The notes beneath the pieces are model-generated. The model worked only from the letters and a program-made list of their open reading frames with translations. It did no database searches and was not told where the DNA came from. Below are positions 36,468 through 47,185 of a DNA stretch of 64,000 nt, piece after piece. A program made the translations under genes and the position numbers. The DNA is from Streptomyces sp. PR69 (lineage in GTDB: Bacteria > Actinomycetota > Actinomycetes > Streptomycetales > Streptomycetaceae): assembly GCF_026420845.1 (NCBI RefSeq), contig NZ_JAOWCB010000003.1:124001-188000 (forward strand). The letters run 5' to 3'. The first letter of the stretch is position 1, and each line of letters starts with the position of its first letter.

Positions 36468-37910
36468 ATGAGCGGACATGCCCAGATCGGCGTCACGGGG
36501 CTCGCGGTCATGGGCCGCAATCTGGCCCGTAATTTCGCACGCAACGGGTTCACGGTGGCGGTGCACAACCGCACGGCCGCCCGGATGCGGGCGCTGGTCG
36601 ACGAGTTCGGCGACGAGGGGGCCTTCGTCCCGGCCGAGTCGGCCCAGGAGTTCGTCGCGGCCCTGGAGCGCCCCCGACGTCTGGTGATCATGGTCAAGGC
36701 GGGCGATCCGACGGACGCGGTGATCCAGGAGTTCGCGCCGCTCCTGGAGGAGGGCGATGTGATCATCGACGGCGGCAATGCGCATGTCGCGGACACCCGC
36801 CGCCGGGAGAGGGAACTGCGGGAGCGCGGCATCCACTTCGTGGGCGTGGGCATCTCCGGAGGCGAGGAGGGTGCGCTGCACGGGCCGAGCATCATGCCGG
36901 GCGGCTCGGCCGAGTCGTACGCATCCCTGGGGCCGCTGCTGGAGAAGATCGCTGCCAAGGCCCCGGACGGTACGCCCTGCGTCACCCATGTCGGCCCCGA
37001 CGGGGCGGGGCACTTCGTCAAGATGGTGCACAACGGCATCGAGTACGCCGATATGCAGCTGATCGCCGAGGCCTCCCATCTGCTGCGCGCGGTCGCCGGG
37101 TACTCCCCCGCCCGGATCGCCGACACCTTCCGCACCTGGAACGAGGGGCGTCTGAACTCCTATCTGATCGAGATCACGGCCGAGGTGCTGGCGCATACGG
37201 ACCCGGTGACGGGCCGGCCGTTCGTGGACGTGGTCGCCGACCGCGCGGAGCAGAAGGGCACCGGCCGCTGGACGGTGCAGATCGCCCTCGATCTGGGTGT
37301 GCCGGTCTCCGGCATCGCGGAGGCGGTCTTCGCCCGCTCGCTGTCCGGGCACGCGGAGCTGCGCGAGGCGTCGGCGTCACTGCCGGGGCCGGTGCCGCGG
37401 CCGCTGGACGAACAGGAGGCGGCGCGGTTCGCCGGGCGGGTGGAGCAGGCGCTGTACGCGTCAAAGATCGTGTCGTACACACAGGGGTTCCACCAGATCC
37501 AGGCGGGCAGCGAGCGGTACGGGTGGGGCGTCGACCCGGGCGCGGTGGCGTCGATCTGGCGTGCGGGCTGCATCATCAGGGCGGCGTTCCTGGACCGCAT
37601 CCGGGCCGCGTACGAGATCCGGCCCGAGCTGCCGAGCCTGCTGGCGGACAAGCGGTTCGCGGAGGAGATCGGCGCGGCGCAGGACGACTGGCGCGAGGTG
37701 GTGGCGACGGCCGCCCGGCAGGGCGTGCCGACGCCGGGGTTCTCGGCCGCTCTCGCGTACTACGACGCCCTGCGCGCCGACCGGCTGCCCGCGGCGCTCA
37801 CCCAGGCCCAGCGGGACTTCTTCGGGGCCCACACCTATCGGCGGACCGACCGGGAGGGCTCGTTCCACACGCTCTGGGGCGGTGACCGCTCGGAGGTGTC
37901 CGCGGACTGA
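36468..37910 (+). CDS. gnd: 6-phosphogluconate dehydrogenase (NADP, decarboxylating)
   Basis: 480 residues, full length for the dimeric enzyme. ATG with GGGAG upstream. The Rossmann motif is G-L-A-V-M-G-R-N-L-A-R-N, followed by the NADP-binding V-H-N-R-T. The catalytic region has G-V-G-I-S-G-G-E-E-G-A-L-H-G-P-S-I-M-P-G and H-F-V-K-M-V-H-N-G-I-E-Y (Lys and Asn for catalysis). It ends with F-H-T-L-W-G-G-D-R-S-E. It oxidises 6-phosphogluconate to ribulose 5-phosphate, giving NADPH. It is transcribed alone, divergently from the sugar operon. Confidence 0.95.
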   Translation: MSGHAQIGVTGLAVMGRNLARNFARNGFTVAVHNRTAARMRALVDEFGDEGAFVPAESAQEFVAALERPRRLVIMVKAGDPTDAVIQEFAPLLEEGDVIIDGGNAHVADTRRRERELRERGIHFVGVGISGGEEGALHGPSIMPGGSAESYASLGPLLEKIAAKAPDGTPCVTHVGPDGAGHFVKMVHNGIEYADMQLIAEASHLLRAVAGYSPARIADTFRTWNEGRLNSYLIEITAEVLAHTDPVTGRPFVDVVADRAEQKGTGRWTVQIALDLGVPVSGIAEAVFARSLSGHAELREASASLPGPVPRPLDEQEAARFAGRVEQALYASKIVSYTQGFHQIQAGSERYGWGVDPGAVASIWRAGCIIRAAFLDRIRAAYEIRPELPSLLADKRFAEEIGAAQDDWREVVATAARQGVPTPGFSAALAYYDALRADRLPAALTQAQRDFFGAHTYRRTDREGSFHTLWGGDRSEVSAD

Positions 37911-37928
37911 TCTGGCAGCCTGCCCTGG

Positions 37929-38147
37929 TCAGCCCACCGGGCCCGGCTCGGGCTCCGGCTCCGGCACGGGGTCGGGGCCCGGCGGCTTCGGAACCGGGTC
38001 GGGCCCGGGGCTGGGCATGGGCTCCGGCGTCGGGACGGGCCCGGGTCCCGGCCCCGGCGCCGGCGGCACCGGGCCCGGCGTCGGCTCGGGCACCGGCCTG
38101 GGGCGGGGCGGGGGCGGCGATACGAGATCGGGGTACGGATGGGGCAT
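37929..38147 (-). CDS. Small Pro-rich protein
   Basis: 72 residues: M-P-H-P-Y-P-D-L-V-S followed by an unbroken run of Pro with Gly, Glu, Val and Arg (P-E-P, P-G-P and P-V-P units). GGAGG six bases before the ATG supports translation. No signal peptide, helix or domain is visible; the protein would be extended and unstructured. It sits convergent to gnd and upstream of it lies panD on the same strand. Function is unknown; a non-coding low-complexity stretch cannot be excluded. Confidence 0.5.
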   Translation of the reverse strand: MPHPYPDLVSPPPPRPRPVPEPTPGPVPPAPGPGPGPVPTPEPMPSPGPDPVPKPPGPDPVPEPEPEPGPVG

Positions 38148-38240
38148 GCCTGGCCTCCAGAGGTCGGACGTCATGCGTTCCCGCTTCTCTCCCCGTCGCG
38201 TGCCCACGCCCGCCCGGTTCACTCCCGGCGGAGGAACGCT

Positions 38241-38657
38241 TCAGCCGACGGCGTGCGGGCTGCGCTCCGTACGGCTGCCCGGCACCGGCGCCGAGGCGTC
38301 GGAGCCCAGCGCCGCGATCCGGTTGTCCGCGTCGACGTGCACGACCTTCGGCTCCAGGGCCCGCGCCTCCGCGTCGTCCACCTGCGCATAGCTGATCAGG
38401 ATCACCAGATCACCGGGGTGCACGAGATGCGCGGCCGCGCCGTTGATCCCGATGACCCCCGAGCCGCGCTCGCCTTCGATGACATAGGTCTCCAGCCGGG
38501 CGCCGTTCGTGATGTCGACGATATGAACCAGCTCGCCGGGCAGCAGATCGGCCGCCTCCATCAGCTCGGCGTCCACGGTGACAGAGCCGACATAGTGCAG
38601 ATCGGCCTGGGTCACGGTGGCCCGGTGGATCTTCGACTTAAACATGGTACGAAGCAC
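38241..38657 (-). CDS. panD: Aspartate 1-decarboxylase proenzyme
   Basis: 138 residues from a GTG at 38657 with GGGAG six bases before; this start ([12 protein letters not shown]) puts Gly24-Ser25 (Y-V-G-S-V-T-V-D) exactly where the enzyme cuts itself to make the pyruvoyl group. Other conserved parts are [18 protein letters not shown] and N-G-A-A-A-H. It makes beta-alanine from aspartate for pantothenate and coenzyme A. Coenzyme A also supplies the phosphopantetheine arm of the NRPS nearby, though that link is circumstantial. Confidence 0.95.
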   Translation of the reverse strand: MLRTMFKSKIHRATVTQADLHYVGSVTVDAELMEAADLLPGELVHIVDITNGARLETYVIEGERGSGVIGINGAAAHLVHPGDLVILISYAQVDDAEARALEPKVVHVDADNRIAALGSDASAPVPGSRTERSPHAVG

Positions 38658-38717
38658 GGAAAACTCCCGTTGTGTCTGCTCCCTGCCTGCTTGTCGCAGG
38701 TCAAGGGCGGTCTTCGC

Positions 38718-38746
38718 ACCATACAACGATCCGCTGGCCCGGTCAG
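38718..38746 (-). promoter_or_regulatory. Predicted panD promoter
   Basis: On the minus strand: -35 CTGACC (38746-38741), 17-base spacer, -10 TATGGT (38723-38718). Transcription would start near 38711, about 55 bases before the GTG. Confidence 0.5.
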
Positions 38747-38774
38747 CCCCTTCCCTTGTGAACGTCAGATCGAT

Positions 38775-38793
38775 TTAGATTAGGCTTACCTAA
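38775..38793. promoter_or_regulatory. Iron box 1 (DmdR/IdeR type)
   Basis: TTAGATTAGGCTTACCTAA differs from the streptomycete iron-box consensus TTAGGTTAGSCTNACCTAA at one position. It lies 25 bases before the siderophore-interacting protein start, so iron-loaded repressor would block that gene. Confidence 0.88.
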
Positions 38794-38817
38794 TTACTTC
38801 GAACTCCAGGGGGCACT

Positions 38818-39537
38818 GTGGGACACGGCTGGCAGGGCGCCGTCCTCAAGCTCATGCGCGGCAAGGACTTCACCTTCACCGTGCGGTCGAACGAGCGGCT
38901 CTCGGAGCGGCTGCACCGTCTCTCGTTCGACGACGGCGGAATGCTCCAGGCCACGGGGGTGCATCCGACGATGTGGGTGCGTCTGTGGTTCGACAACGGT
39001 GGCCGGCCCCATCAGCGTGCCTACACCCTGGTGGAGCCGGACCCCGCAGCGGGCACGTTCGGCATGGATTTCGCTCTGCACTCCGGCTGCGCCAGCGACT
39101 GGGCGCGGGCGGCCCGTCCGGGTGACACGATCGAGGCGACGGTGCAGGGCTCGCAGTTCGCCGTGCCGGACCCGCTGCCGTCCCGGCTTCTCGTCGTCGG
39201 CGACGCCGCCTCCCGTCCGGCCATCGACTCCCTGCTCGACGCGATGCCGCAGACGCCGGCTGTGATCTGGTACGAGACGGCCCATCCCCGCGACGGCGAC
39301 CATATGCCGCAGGGCGGCGGCGGCTCGCGCGAACTGGTCCCCGTGCCGCGGCGGGACGGGGGCGGCCATCTTGTCGAGACGGTCCGCGAGGCCCTTCCGA
39401 AGCGGCTGGACGACTCGGCGTACGTCTGGATCGCCTGCGACACGGCGACCACCCGGACCCTCGCCGCCTTCGCGCACAAGCAGCTCGGCGTACCGAAGGA
39501 GCGTCTGTACGCCCTCGGCTACTGGCGGGCGGACTGA
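38818..39537 (+). CDS. Siderophore-interacting protein (ferric-siderophore reductase, SIP type)
   Basis: 239 residues, GTG start with AGGGGG four bases upstream. The flavin-binding part contains H-Q-R-A-Y-T-L (R-x-Y-T/S motif), and the NAD(P)H-binding half contains L-L-V-V-G-D-A-A-S-R-P-A-I and A-C-D-T-A-T-T-R-T. The end, Y-A-L-G-Y-W-R-A-D, is highly typical of SIP/ViuB proteins, which reduce imported ferric siderophore in the cytoplasm to release Fe(II). The iron box just upstream confirms an iron-responsive role. Confidence 0.93.
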   Translation: MGHGWQGAVLKLMRGKDFTFTVRSNERLSERLHRLSFDDGGMLQATGVHPTMWVRLWFDNGGRPHQRAYTLVEPDPAAGTFGMDFALHSGCASDWARAARPGDTIEATVQGSQFAVPDPLPSRLLVVGDAASRPAIDSLLDAMPQTPAVIWYETAHPRDGDHMPQGGGGSRELVPVPRRDGGGHLVETVREALPKRLDDSAYVWIACDTATTRTLAAFAHKQLGVPKERLYALGYWRAD

Positions 39538-39555
39538 CACACCCCCACGATTAAG

Positions 39556-39574
39556 TTAGGTTAGGCTTAGCTAA
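39556..39574. promoter_or_regulatory. Iron box 2
   Basis: TTAGGTTAGGCTTAGCTAA, two mismatches or fewer to the consensus, 51 bases before the isochorismatase-like start. It should control the isochorismatase-like gene and, by read-through, argCJBD. Confidence 0.88.
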
Positions 39575-39624
39575 GTCACGCGGGAGAGCGTGACGCACAC
39601 CTGTGCTTTCCGGGAGGGGCGGTC

Positions 39625-40281
39625 ATGGGCATACCGGCGATCGAGGCGTATCCGATGCCCGACCGCTCGGCGCTCCCCCGGTCATGCGCCTCCTGGACCA
39701 TCGATCCGGACCGGGCAGCGCTCCTCGTCCACGACATGCAGAACCACTTCGTACGGGCGTTTCCGCGGGACCACTCGCCTGTGGTGGAGCTGGTCCGCAA
39801 TATCGCCGCGCTGCGCGAGCTCGCCAGAACGCTGGGCATCCCGGTGGTCTTCAGCGCCGAGCCCGCCGCCCAGCACCCCGGCCGGCGCGGACTCGCGGCG
39901 GATATATGGGGTCCTGGCATCGGGGACGAGCCCGACGCCGGGGCCATCGTCAGCCCGCTGGCTCCGCGCCCGGGCGAGCATCTGCTGCCCAACGTCCGCC
40001 CCAACGCGTTCCTCCGGAGCAACCTCGGCCGGCTGCTGCGCCAGGAGGAGCGGGACCAGCTGATCATCTGCGGGGTCTTCGCCCATCTGGGCGTGCTGCT
40101 CACGGCCGCCGACGCCTTTATGAACGACATCCAGCCGTTCGTCGTCGCGGACGCCGTGGCCGACTTCTCCGCCGAGGAGCACTCCATGGCCCTGCGGTGG
40201 GCGGCCCGCAGCGGCGTGGTCTGCCCCACGGACGTCCTGCTGCGCGATCTGCTGCTCCGCAGGGCGCCGCGGGACGCATGA
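39625..40281 (+). CDS. Isochorismatase-like hydrolase (EntB/DhbB-type, no aryl carrier)
   Basis: 218 residues. ATG with GGGAGGGG upstream. The fold is clearly that of EntB/DhbB N-domains: L-L-V-H-D-M-Q-N-H-F (catalytic Asp), F-L-R-S-N-L, D-Q-L-I-I-C-G-V-F-A-H-L-G, A-F-M-N-D-I-Q-P-F, and D-A-V-A-D-F-S-A-E-E-H. Two positions stand out. Where EntB and DhbB have the catalytic Lys (K-W-R-Y-S-A-F), this protein has N-V-R-P-N-A-F. The A-H-I-G-C block is A-H-L-G-V. It may be inactive or have another substrate. No isochorismate synthase or DHB dehydrogenase is in the window. Confidence 0.85.
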   Translation: MGIPAIEAYPMPDRSALPRSCASWTIDPDRAALLVHDMQNHFVRAFPRDHSPVVELVRNIAALRELARTLGIPVVFSAEPAAQHPGRRGLAADIWGPGIGDEPDAGAIVSPLAPRPGEHLLPNVRPNAFLRSNLGRLLRQEERDQLIICGVFAHLGVLLTAADAFMNDIQPFVVADAVADFSAEEHSMALRWAARSGVVCPTDVLLRDLLLRRAPRDA

Positions 40282-42526
<2,245 letters not shown>

Positions 42527-42530
<4 letters not shown>

Positions 42531-43465
42531 GCGAAAGCAGGGCAGGAACAGGGATGAGGACTTCCCTCGATCAGCGCATGGCCGGGGCCGGTCTGCCGGC
42601 GGACGCCCTTCCGTGGCTGGAGGAGCTCCAGGGCCGCACCGTCGTCATCAAGTTCGGCGGCAACGCCATGGTGGACCCCGCGCTCCACCGGACCTTCGCC
42701 CGGGATGTGGTGGAGCTGTGGCACGCCGGGCTGCACCCCGTCGTCGTACACGGCGGCGGTCCGCAGATCAGCGCGATGCTCGACCGGCTCGGTCTGGAGG
42801 TCCGCTTCGAGGCGGGCCTGAGGGTGACGACGCCGGAGGCCATGGACGTGGTCCGGATGGTGCTGACGGGCCGGGTCCAGCGCGAGCTGGTCGGCGCGAT
42901 CAACGCACACGGGCCGTTCGCCGTCGGGATGTCGGGCGAGGACGCCCATACGATGACAGCGGTGCGGCGTCCGGCCTGGGTGGACGGCCGGCCGGTGGAC
43001 ATCGGGCAGGTCGGCGATGTCGTCGCCGTCGATCCGGGGACGGTGCGGGGGCTGCTGGAGCAGGGGCGCATCCCGGTGGTGTCGCCCGTCGCCCGAGGCG
43101 CGGACGGCCAGGTCTACAACGTCAACGCGGATCTCGCCGCCTCAGCGCTGGCCGTGGCCCTCGGGGCGGAACGGCTGGTGATGCTGACCGATGTGGCGGG
43201 ACTGTACGCGGACTGGCCGCACAGCACCGAGGTGATCGAGCGGCTGACGGCCGGTGAGCTGGACGGGCTGCTGCCGGGGCTGGCGAGCGGGATGCTGCCG
43301 AAGATGGAGGGCTGTCTGCGGGCGGTCCGTGCGGGTGTGGCACGGGCGCATGTGCTGGACGGCCGGGTGCCGCACGCGGTGCTGAGCGGTGTGTTCACTC
43401 AGGCGAGCCCCGGCACGACCGTCGTCCCCGATCCGGCTCCCGTCGATGAGGAGATAAACGTATGA
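42527..43465 (+). CDS. argB: Acetylglutamate kinase
   Basis: 312 residues, ATG overlapping the argJ stop. Amino-acid kinase fold with [19 protein letters not shown] and [11 protein letters not shown], plus L-T-D-V-A-G-L-Y near the end. Second step of ornithine synthesis. The N-terminal extension (about 25 residues) is like that of arginine-inhibited hexameric kinases, so feedback control is possible. Confidence 0.95.
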
Positions 43466-44712
43466 CGGCCGATGCCGCCGCCTCCCCGGCCAAGCCCGTC
43501 AAGCCCGTCAAGCCGGCCGAGACCGCCGGGACCGCCGGGACCGCCGGAGCGACCGAGCTGACCGAGCGCTGGCGGGCGGTGATGATGGACACCTACGGCA
43601 CTCCCCCGCTGGCGCTGGTGCGCGGTGCGGGCAGCACCGTCTGGGATGCCTCGGGGCGGGCGTACACGGACTTCACCGGCGGGATCGCGGTCAACACACT
43701 CGGGCATGCGCACCCCGCCGTGGCGGACGCGGTCGCCGTTCAGATCGCCCGGCTGGGGCATGTGTCCAATCTGTTCGTCTCGGAGCCTGCCGTCGCGCTG
43801 GCCGAGCGGCTGCTGGGCCTGCTGGGGCGGCCCGGCAGGGTGTTCTTCGCCAACTCGGGCACGGAAGCGGTCGAGGCCGCCTTCAAGATCGCCCGGCGTA
43901 CGGGGCGGACCCATGTGGTCGCGGCCGAGAACGGCTTCCACGGGCGGACCATGGGCGCCCTGGCCCTGACCGGCCAGCCCGCGAAACGCGACCCCTTTCT
44001 GCCGCTGCCCGGTGATGTCACCCATGTGCCGTTCGGGGATGTGGCGGCGCTGCGCGCCGCGGTCACCGGGGACACCGCGGCCGTCGTCCTGGAGCCGGTG
44101 CAGGGCGAAGCGGGCGTGGTGCCCGCGCCGGAGGGCTATCTGCGGGCCGCGCGGGAGATCACGCGCGCCGCGGGCGCCCTGCTGGTGCTGGACGAGGTGC
44201 AGACCGGCGTCGGCCGGACCGGCCGCTGGTTCGCCCACCAGTCGGTCCCCGGCGCGGACCCCGACGTGGTGACCCTTGCCAAGGGGCTGGGCGGCGGGCT
44301 GCCGATCGGCGCCGCGGTGGCGTTCGGCGACGCGGCCTGCCTGCTGGGTCCGGGGCACCACGGCTCGACCTTCGGGGGCAACCCCGTGGCCTGTGCGGCG
44401 GGGCTCGCCGTGCTGGAGACGATCGAGGCGCAGGGGCTGCTGGCGCAGGTCGTGCGCAAGGGCGAGGCGCTGCGCCGCGGCATCGAGGGGCTGAGGCACC
44501 CCCGTGTGCGCGAAGTGCGGGGCGCCGGGCTGCTGCTGGGCGTCGTACTGGCCGAACCGGTGGCGGCGCGGGTCCAGCGGGCCGCTCAGGACGCGGGCTT
44601 CCTGGTGAACGCCGCGGGTGCGTCGACCGTGCGGCTGGCTCCCGCCCTGACGGTCGCGGAGGAGGAGATCGCGGCGCTGGTGAAGGAGTTGCCCGGCATC
44701 CTGGACGGCTGA
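43462..44712 (+). CDS. argD: Acetylornithine aminotransferase
   Basis: 416 residues, overlapping the argB stop. PLP-dependent class III aminotransferase: [34 protein letters not shown] and [13 protein letters not shown] (Lys binds PLP). The N-terminus is unusual: about 30 residues of Ala/Pro/Thr repeats (K-P-V twice, A-G-T three times) precede the catalytic domain. The operon ends here at a strong hairpin, with no argR following, unlike the usual streptomycete arginine cluster. Confidence 0.95.
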   Translation: MTADAAASPAKPVKPVKPAETAGTAGTAGATELTERWRAVMMDTYGTPPLALVRGAGSTVWDASGRAYTDFTGGIAVNTLGHAHPAVADAVAVQIARLGHVSNLFVSEPAVALAERLLGLLGRPGRVFFANSGTEAVEAAFKIARRTGRTHVVAAENGFHGRTMGALALTGQPAKRDPFLPLPGDVTHVPFGDVAALRAAVTGDTAAVVLEPVQGEAGVVPAPEGYLRAAREITRAAGALLVLDEVQTGVGRTGRWFAHQSVPGADPDVVTLAKGLGGGLPIGAAVAFGDAACLLGPGHHGSTFGGNPVACAAGLAVLETIEAQGLLAQVVRKGEALRRGIEGLRHPRVREVRGAGLLLGVVLAEPVAARVQRAAQDAGFLVNAAGASTVRLAPALTVAEEEIAALVKELPGILDG

Positions 44713-44730
44713 CGCCGTACGGGCATACGA

Positions 44731-44788
44731 GGGGAAGGGGGGAGGGGCCCGAACCGTTCGAGCGGTTCGGGCCCCTCCCCCCTTCCCC
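44731..44788. terminator. Very strong bidirectional hairpin terminator
   Basis: Perfect 26-base stem with a 6-base loop between argD and the convergent acetyltransferase gene; a few outer bases pair as well. It separates the arg operon from the next unit. Confidence 0.9.
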
Positions 44789-44818
44789 CTTCTCCTCGTA
44801 TATGCGCCGGGCCGTCTG

Positions 44819-45385
44819 TCAGAGGACCCTGGCGAGGACCTGGGCGTTGCGCCGCGGGTCCAGCGACCGGGCCCAGGACACGGGGGCCAGGTCGGCGGAG
44901 ACCGGGGCGAAGCCGTAGCGCAGGAAGAGCCGGCCGCTTCCGGTCGTCGCCGTGAACAGCGCGTCCAGTGACCGCGACAGGCCCTGAGCCAGCGCGGCGG
45001 CCAGCAGCCGGGCTCCCACACCGCTGCCCTGCCTGCGGTGTGCGACGCAGAAGTTGTACACGACTCCGGCGGCCCGTCCGTCGTGCGCCGGTTCGGGCAG
45101 GAGGCGCAGCGCCAGGCAGCCGTCCAGGGCGCCGTCGGGCCCCTCGGCCACGAGGAAGTCGCTCGCGCGCTGCGCGTAGACGTGGAACGGGCGGGGGCGC
45201 AGTGCCCCGGAGCTGATGAACGGCTGGGAGAGGGCGGCGAGTTCGGCGGCGTCCCGGGGATGCGCGGTGCGGACCGAGAATGCGGCGGGAGCGGCGGGAG
45301 CGGCAGACTCGGCAGACGCGGCGGGGGACGGGCGGTGTGGGCGGGGCGCGCGGGGCAGCAGCGTGGCGGGGCGCGGCAGGGCCAT
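44819..45385 (-). CDS. GNAT acetyltransferase, probable ArgA-like N-acetylglutamate synthase
   Basis: 188 residues from the ATG at 45385; a TTG two codons upstream has better ribosome-site spacing. After an Ala/Pro leader of about 35 residues, a GNAT domain (about 40-180) shows V-R-T-A-H-P-R-D-A-A-E-L, D-F-L-V-A-E-G-P-D-G-A-L-D-G-C-L-A-L-R-L, the acetyl-CoA motif R-R-Q-G-S-G-V-G-A-R-L, and F-L-R-Y-G-F-A-P-V-S. This pattern fits the short ArgA-type N-acetylglutamate synthases, the first step of ornithine synthesis, though another amine acetylation is possible. It has its own iron box 83 bases upstream. Confidence 0.7.
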   Translation of the reverse strand: MALPRPATLLPRAPRPHRPSPAASAESAAPAAPAAFSVRTAHPRDAAELAALSQPFISSGALRPRPFHVYAQRASDFLVAEGPDGALDGCLALRLLPEPAHDGRAAGVVYNFCVAHRRQGSGVGARLLAAALAQGLSRSLDALFTATTGSGRLFLRYGFAPVSADLAPVSWARSLDPRRNAQVLARVL

Positions 45386-45467
45386 GTTCAAGGCGTTCCT
45401 TCCTCGGGTTCCACCGTGTGGGAAGGCCTTTTGGCCTGCTGCGTTCACCCCGGTGAAACAGTGAGAT

Positions 45468-45486
45468 TTAGGTTAGCCTTACCTAA
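45468..45486. promoter_or_regulatory. Iron box 3
   Basis: TTAGGTTAGCCTTACCTAA, an exact match to the consensus. It lies upstream of the minus-strand ArgA-like gene and after the end of the amidohydrolase gene, so it should control only the former. Confidence 0.92.
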
Positions 45487-45525
45487 GCTTCTGGCCAAGT
45501 CGGGTGGGCGCAGCCGCCGATGCGC

Positions 45526-47106
45526 TCAGAGCTTGCCTGTCTCCGTCGCCTCGCGCCCGTCCACGAACGTCGCGACGACCTCGATGTCCCCGATCGCAGC
45601 AGGGCCGACGCGCCGTGGATCGTCGCCCAGGACGACGAGATCCGCGCGCTTGCCCGGCGTCAGAGTGCCGGCGCTGCCGTCCTGCCGCGAGGCATACGCC
45701 CCGGCGACCGTGTAGGCGCGCAGGGCCTCTTCGACGGTGATCGCCTCGTCGGGCCCGATGCGCCGCCCTGAGACGGAGGCGCGTTCGACCATAAACTGGA
45801 CGGCGCGCAGCGGCGATCCGTCCGCGACGGGCCGGTCGGAGCTGCCGACGAGCGTGATGCCGTGGTCGCGGAAGGAGCGCCCCCGGTACATCCAGGGCGC
45901 ACGCTCCTCACCCATGATCGTCGCGTAGTCGTCGCCGAAGTAGCGCAGAAAGTTCGGCTGGACGACGGCGCTGACGCCGAGGCGGGCGAAGCGCGGAAGC
46001 TGGTCGGGCCTGATCAGACCGGCGTGCTCGACGCGGTGGCGCGCCTCCGGGCGTGGGCGCAGCCGCTGGGCGCGCTCCAGGGCGTCCAGCGCGAGGTCGG
46101 CGGCCCGGTCCCCGATGGCGTGGACGGCGAGCTGCCACCCGGCGAGATGCCCGTCCACGATCAGCTCGGCGAGATGTGCGGGGTCGTCCTGCAGCTGACC
46201 GGTGTGGGTCATGCCCTCGTACGGTGCGGTGAGCGCGGCCGTACGGGCCATCATGCCGCCGTCCGTGTACACCTTGAGCGCTCCCAGGGAGAGCCAGTCG
46301 TCGCCGAAGCCGGTGCGCAGGCCGAGGTCCAGAGCCCGCGGCATGCCGTCCTCCCGGTGGGCGTCCAGCGGCCGCAGGGTGTCCGCGGCCGCCATGAGCT
46401 GGACGCGCAGGGGCAGCCGGCCCTGGTCGCGGAGCAGTTGGTACGCGCCGAGCTCGACGGGGCTGTGCCCCAGCAGACCGCCGCCGATGCCCGCCTCCGT
46501 ACAGGCGGTCACGCCCTCCGCCAGACAGCCGCGGCCGGCGCGCTCGACGGCGTCGGCGATCTCGGTCTGCGAGTAGGGCAGACGGAGCCGCCGTGCGGCG
46601 GTCATGGCGCTCTCCGCCAGGAAGCCGTCCTGGTGCGGGACGTCGCCCGGCAGCATCTCCAGCACGGCGCTGTTCACCACGCAGGCGTGCCCGGAGTCGT
46701 GCATCAGGAACACCTTGCGCCCGCGGCTGACCCGGTCCAGCTCCGCCGCGGTCAGATGGCGGCCGAGGGCGCGCTGGTCGTATCCGGCGATGTCGACCCA
46801 GACGCCGTCCCCGCGCGTGCCGTCGACGGCCCGCGCCACGACCGCGAGGACGTCGTCGACCCGCTCGCAGGGGGCGACGCTGGGGGTGCTCGCCTTCAGT
46901 CCCGTCCACGCCAGATGGACATGGCTGTCGATGAATCCGGGCAGGACGGTCGCGCCCTGGAGGTCGACGACCTCGCGGGCCGGCAGGGAGGTCGCGGCCT
47001 CGTCCAGGCCGACGATGCGGCCCCGCCAGATCCCGACGTCGCGGGCGACGGGGTGGTCCGGGTCCATGGTGATGAAGTGAGCGTTCGTCAGCCTCGTGCA
47101 GAGCAT
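45526..47106 (-). CDS. Metal-dependent amidohydrolase (YtcJ/DUF urease-like family)
   Basis: 526 residues from the ATG at 47106, which has only a weak ribosome site. The metal site is shown by P-G-F-I-D-S-H-V-H-L near the N-terminus. Further on are M-H-D-S-G-H, a central K-V-Y-T-D-G (probable bridging Lys), A-V-H-A-I-G-D-R-A, R-H-R-V-E-H-A-G, and S-S-D-R-P-V (last metal ligand Asp). The end, G-T-L-T-P-G-K-R-A-D-L-V-V-L-G-D-D, is the beta-sandwich return. Relatives hydrolyse N-substituted formamides and similar amides; the substrate here is unknown. It is 80 bases downstream of the importer ATPase and could be expressed with it. Confidence 0.85.
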   Translation of the reverse strand: MLCTRLTNAHFITMDPDHPVARDVGIWRGRIVGLDEAATSLPAREVVDLQGATVLPGFIDSHVHLAWTGLKASTPSVAPCERVDDVLAVVARAVDGTRGDGVWVDIAGYDQRALGRHLTAAELDRVSRGRKVFLMHDSGHACVVNSAVLEMLPGDVPHQDGFLAESAMTAARRLRLPYSQTEIADAVERAGRGCLAEGVTACTEAGIGGGLLGHSPVELGAYQLLRDQGRLPLRVQLMAAADTLRPLDAHREDGMPRALDLGLRTGFGDDWLSLGALKVYTDGGMMARTAALTAPYEGMTHTGQLQDDPAHLAELIVDGHLAGWQLAVHAIGDRAADLALDALERAQRLRPRPEARHRVEHAGLIRPDQLPRFARLGVSAVVQPNFLRYFGDDYATIMGEERAPWMYRGRSFRDHGITLVGSSDRPVADGSPLRAVQFMVERASVSGRRIGPDEAITVEEALRAYTVAGAYASRQDGSAGTLTPGKRADLVVLGDDPRRVGPAAIGDIEVVATFVDGREATETGKL

Positions 47107-47134
47107 GGGCGGTTCCGTCCCCGGGGTCGGACGT

Positions 47135-47166
47135 GCAGGACAGGGCAGGACAGGGCAGGACAGGGC
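47135..47166. repeat. 10-base tandem repeat, three units
   Basis: GCAGGACAGG occurs three times head to tail in the gap between the importer ATPase and the amidohydrolase. Probable replication slippage; no role is evident. Confidence 0.8.
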
Positions 47167-47185
47167 GTTGGGTGTGCGGGAGAGG

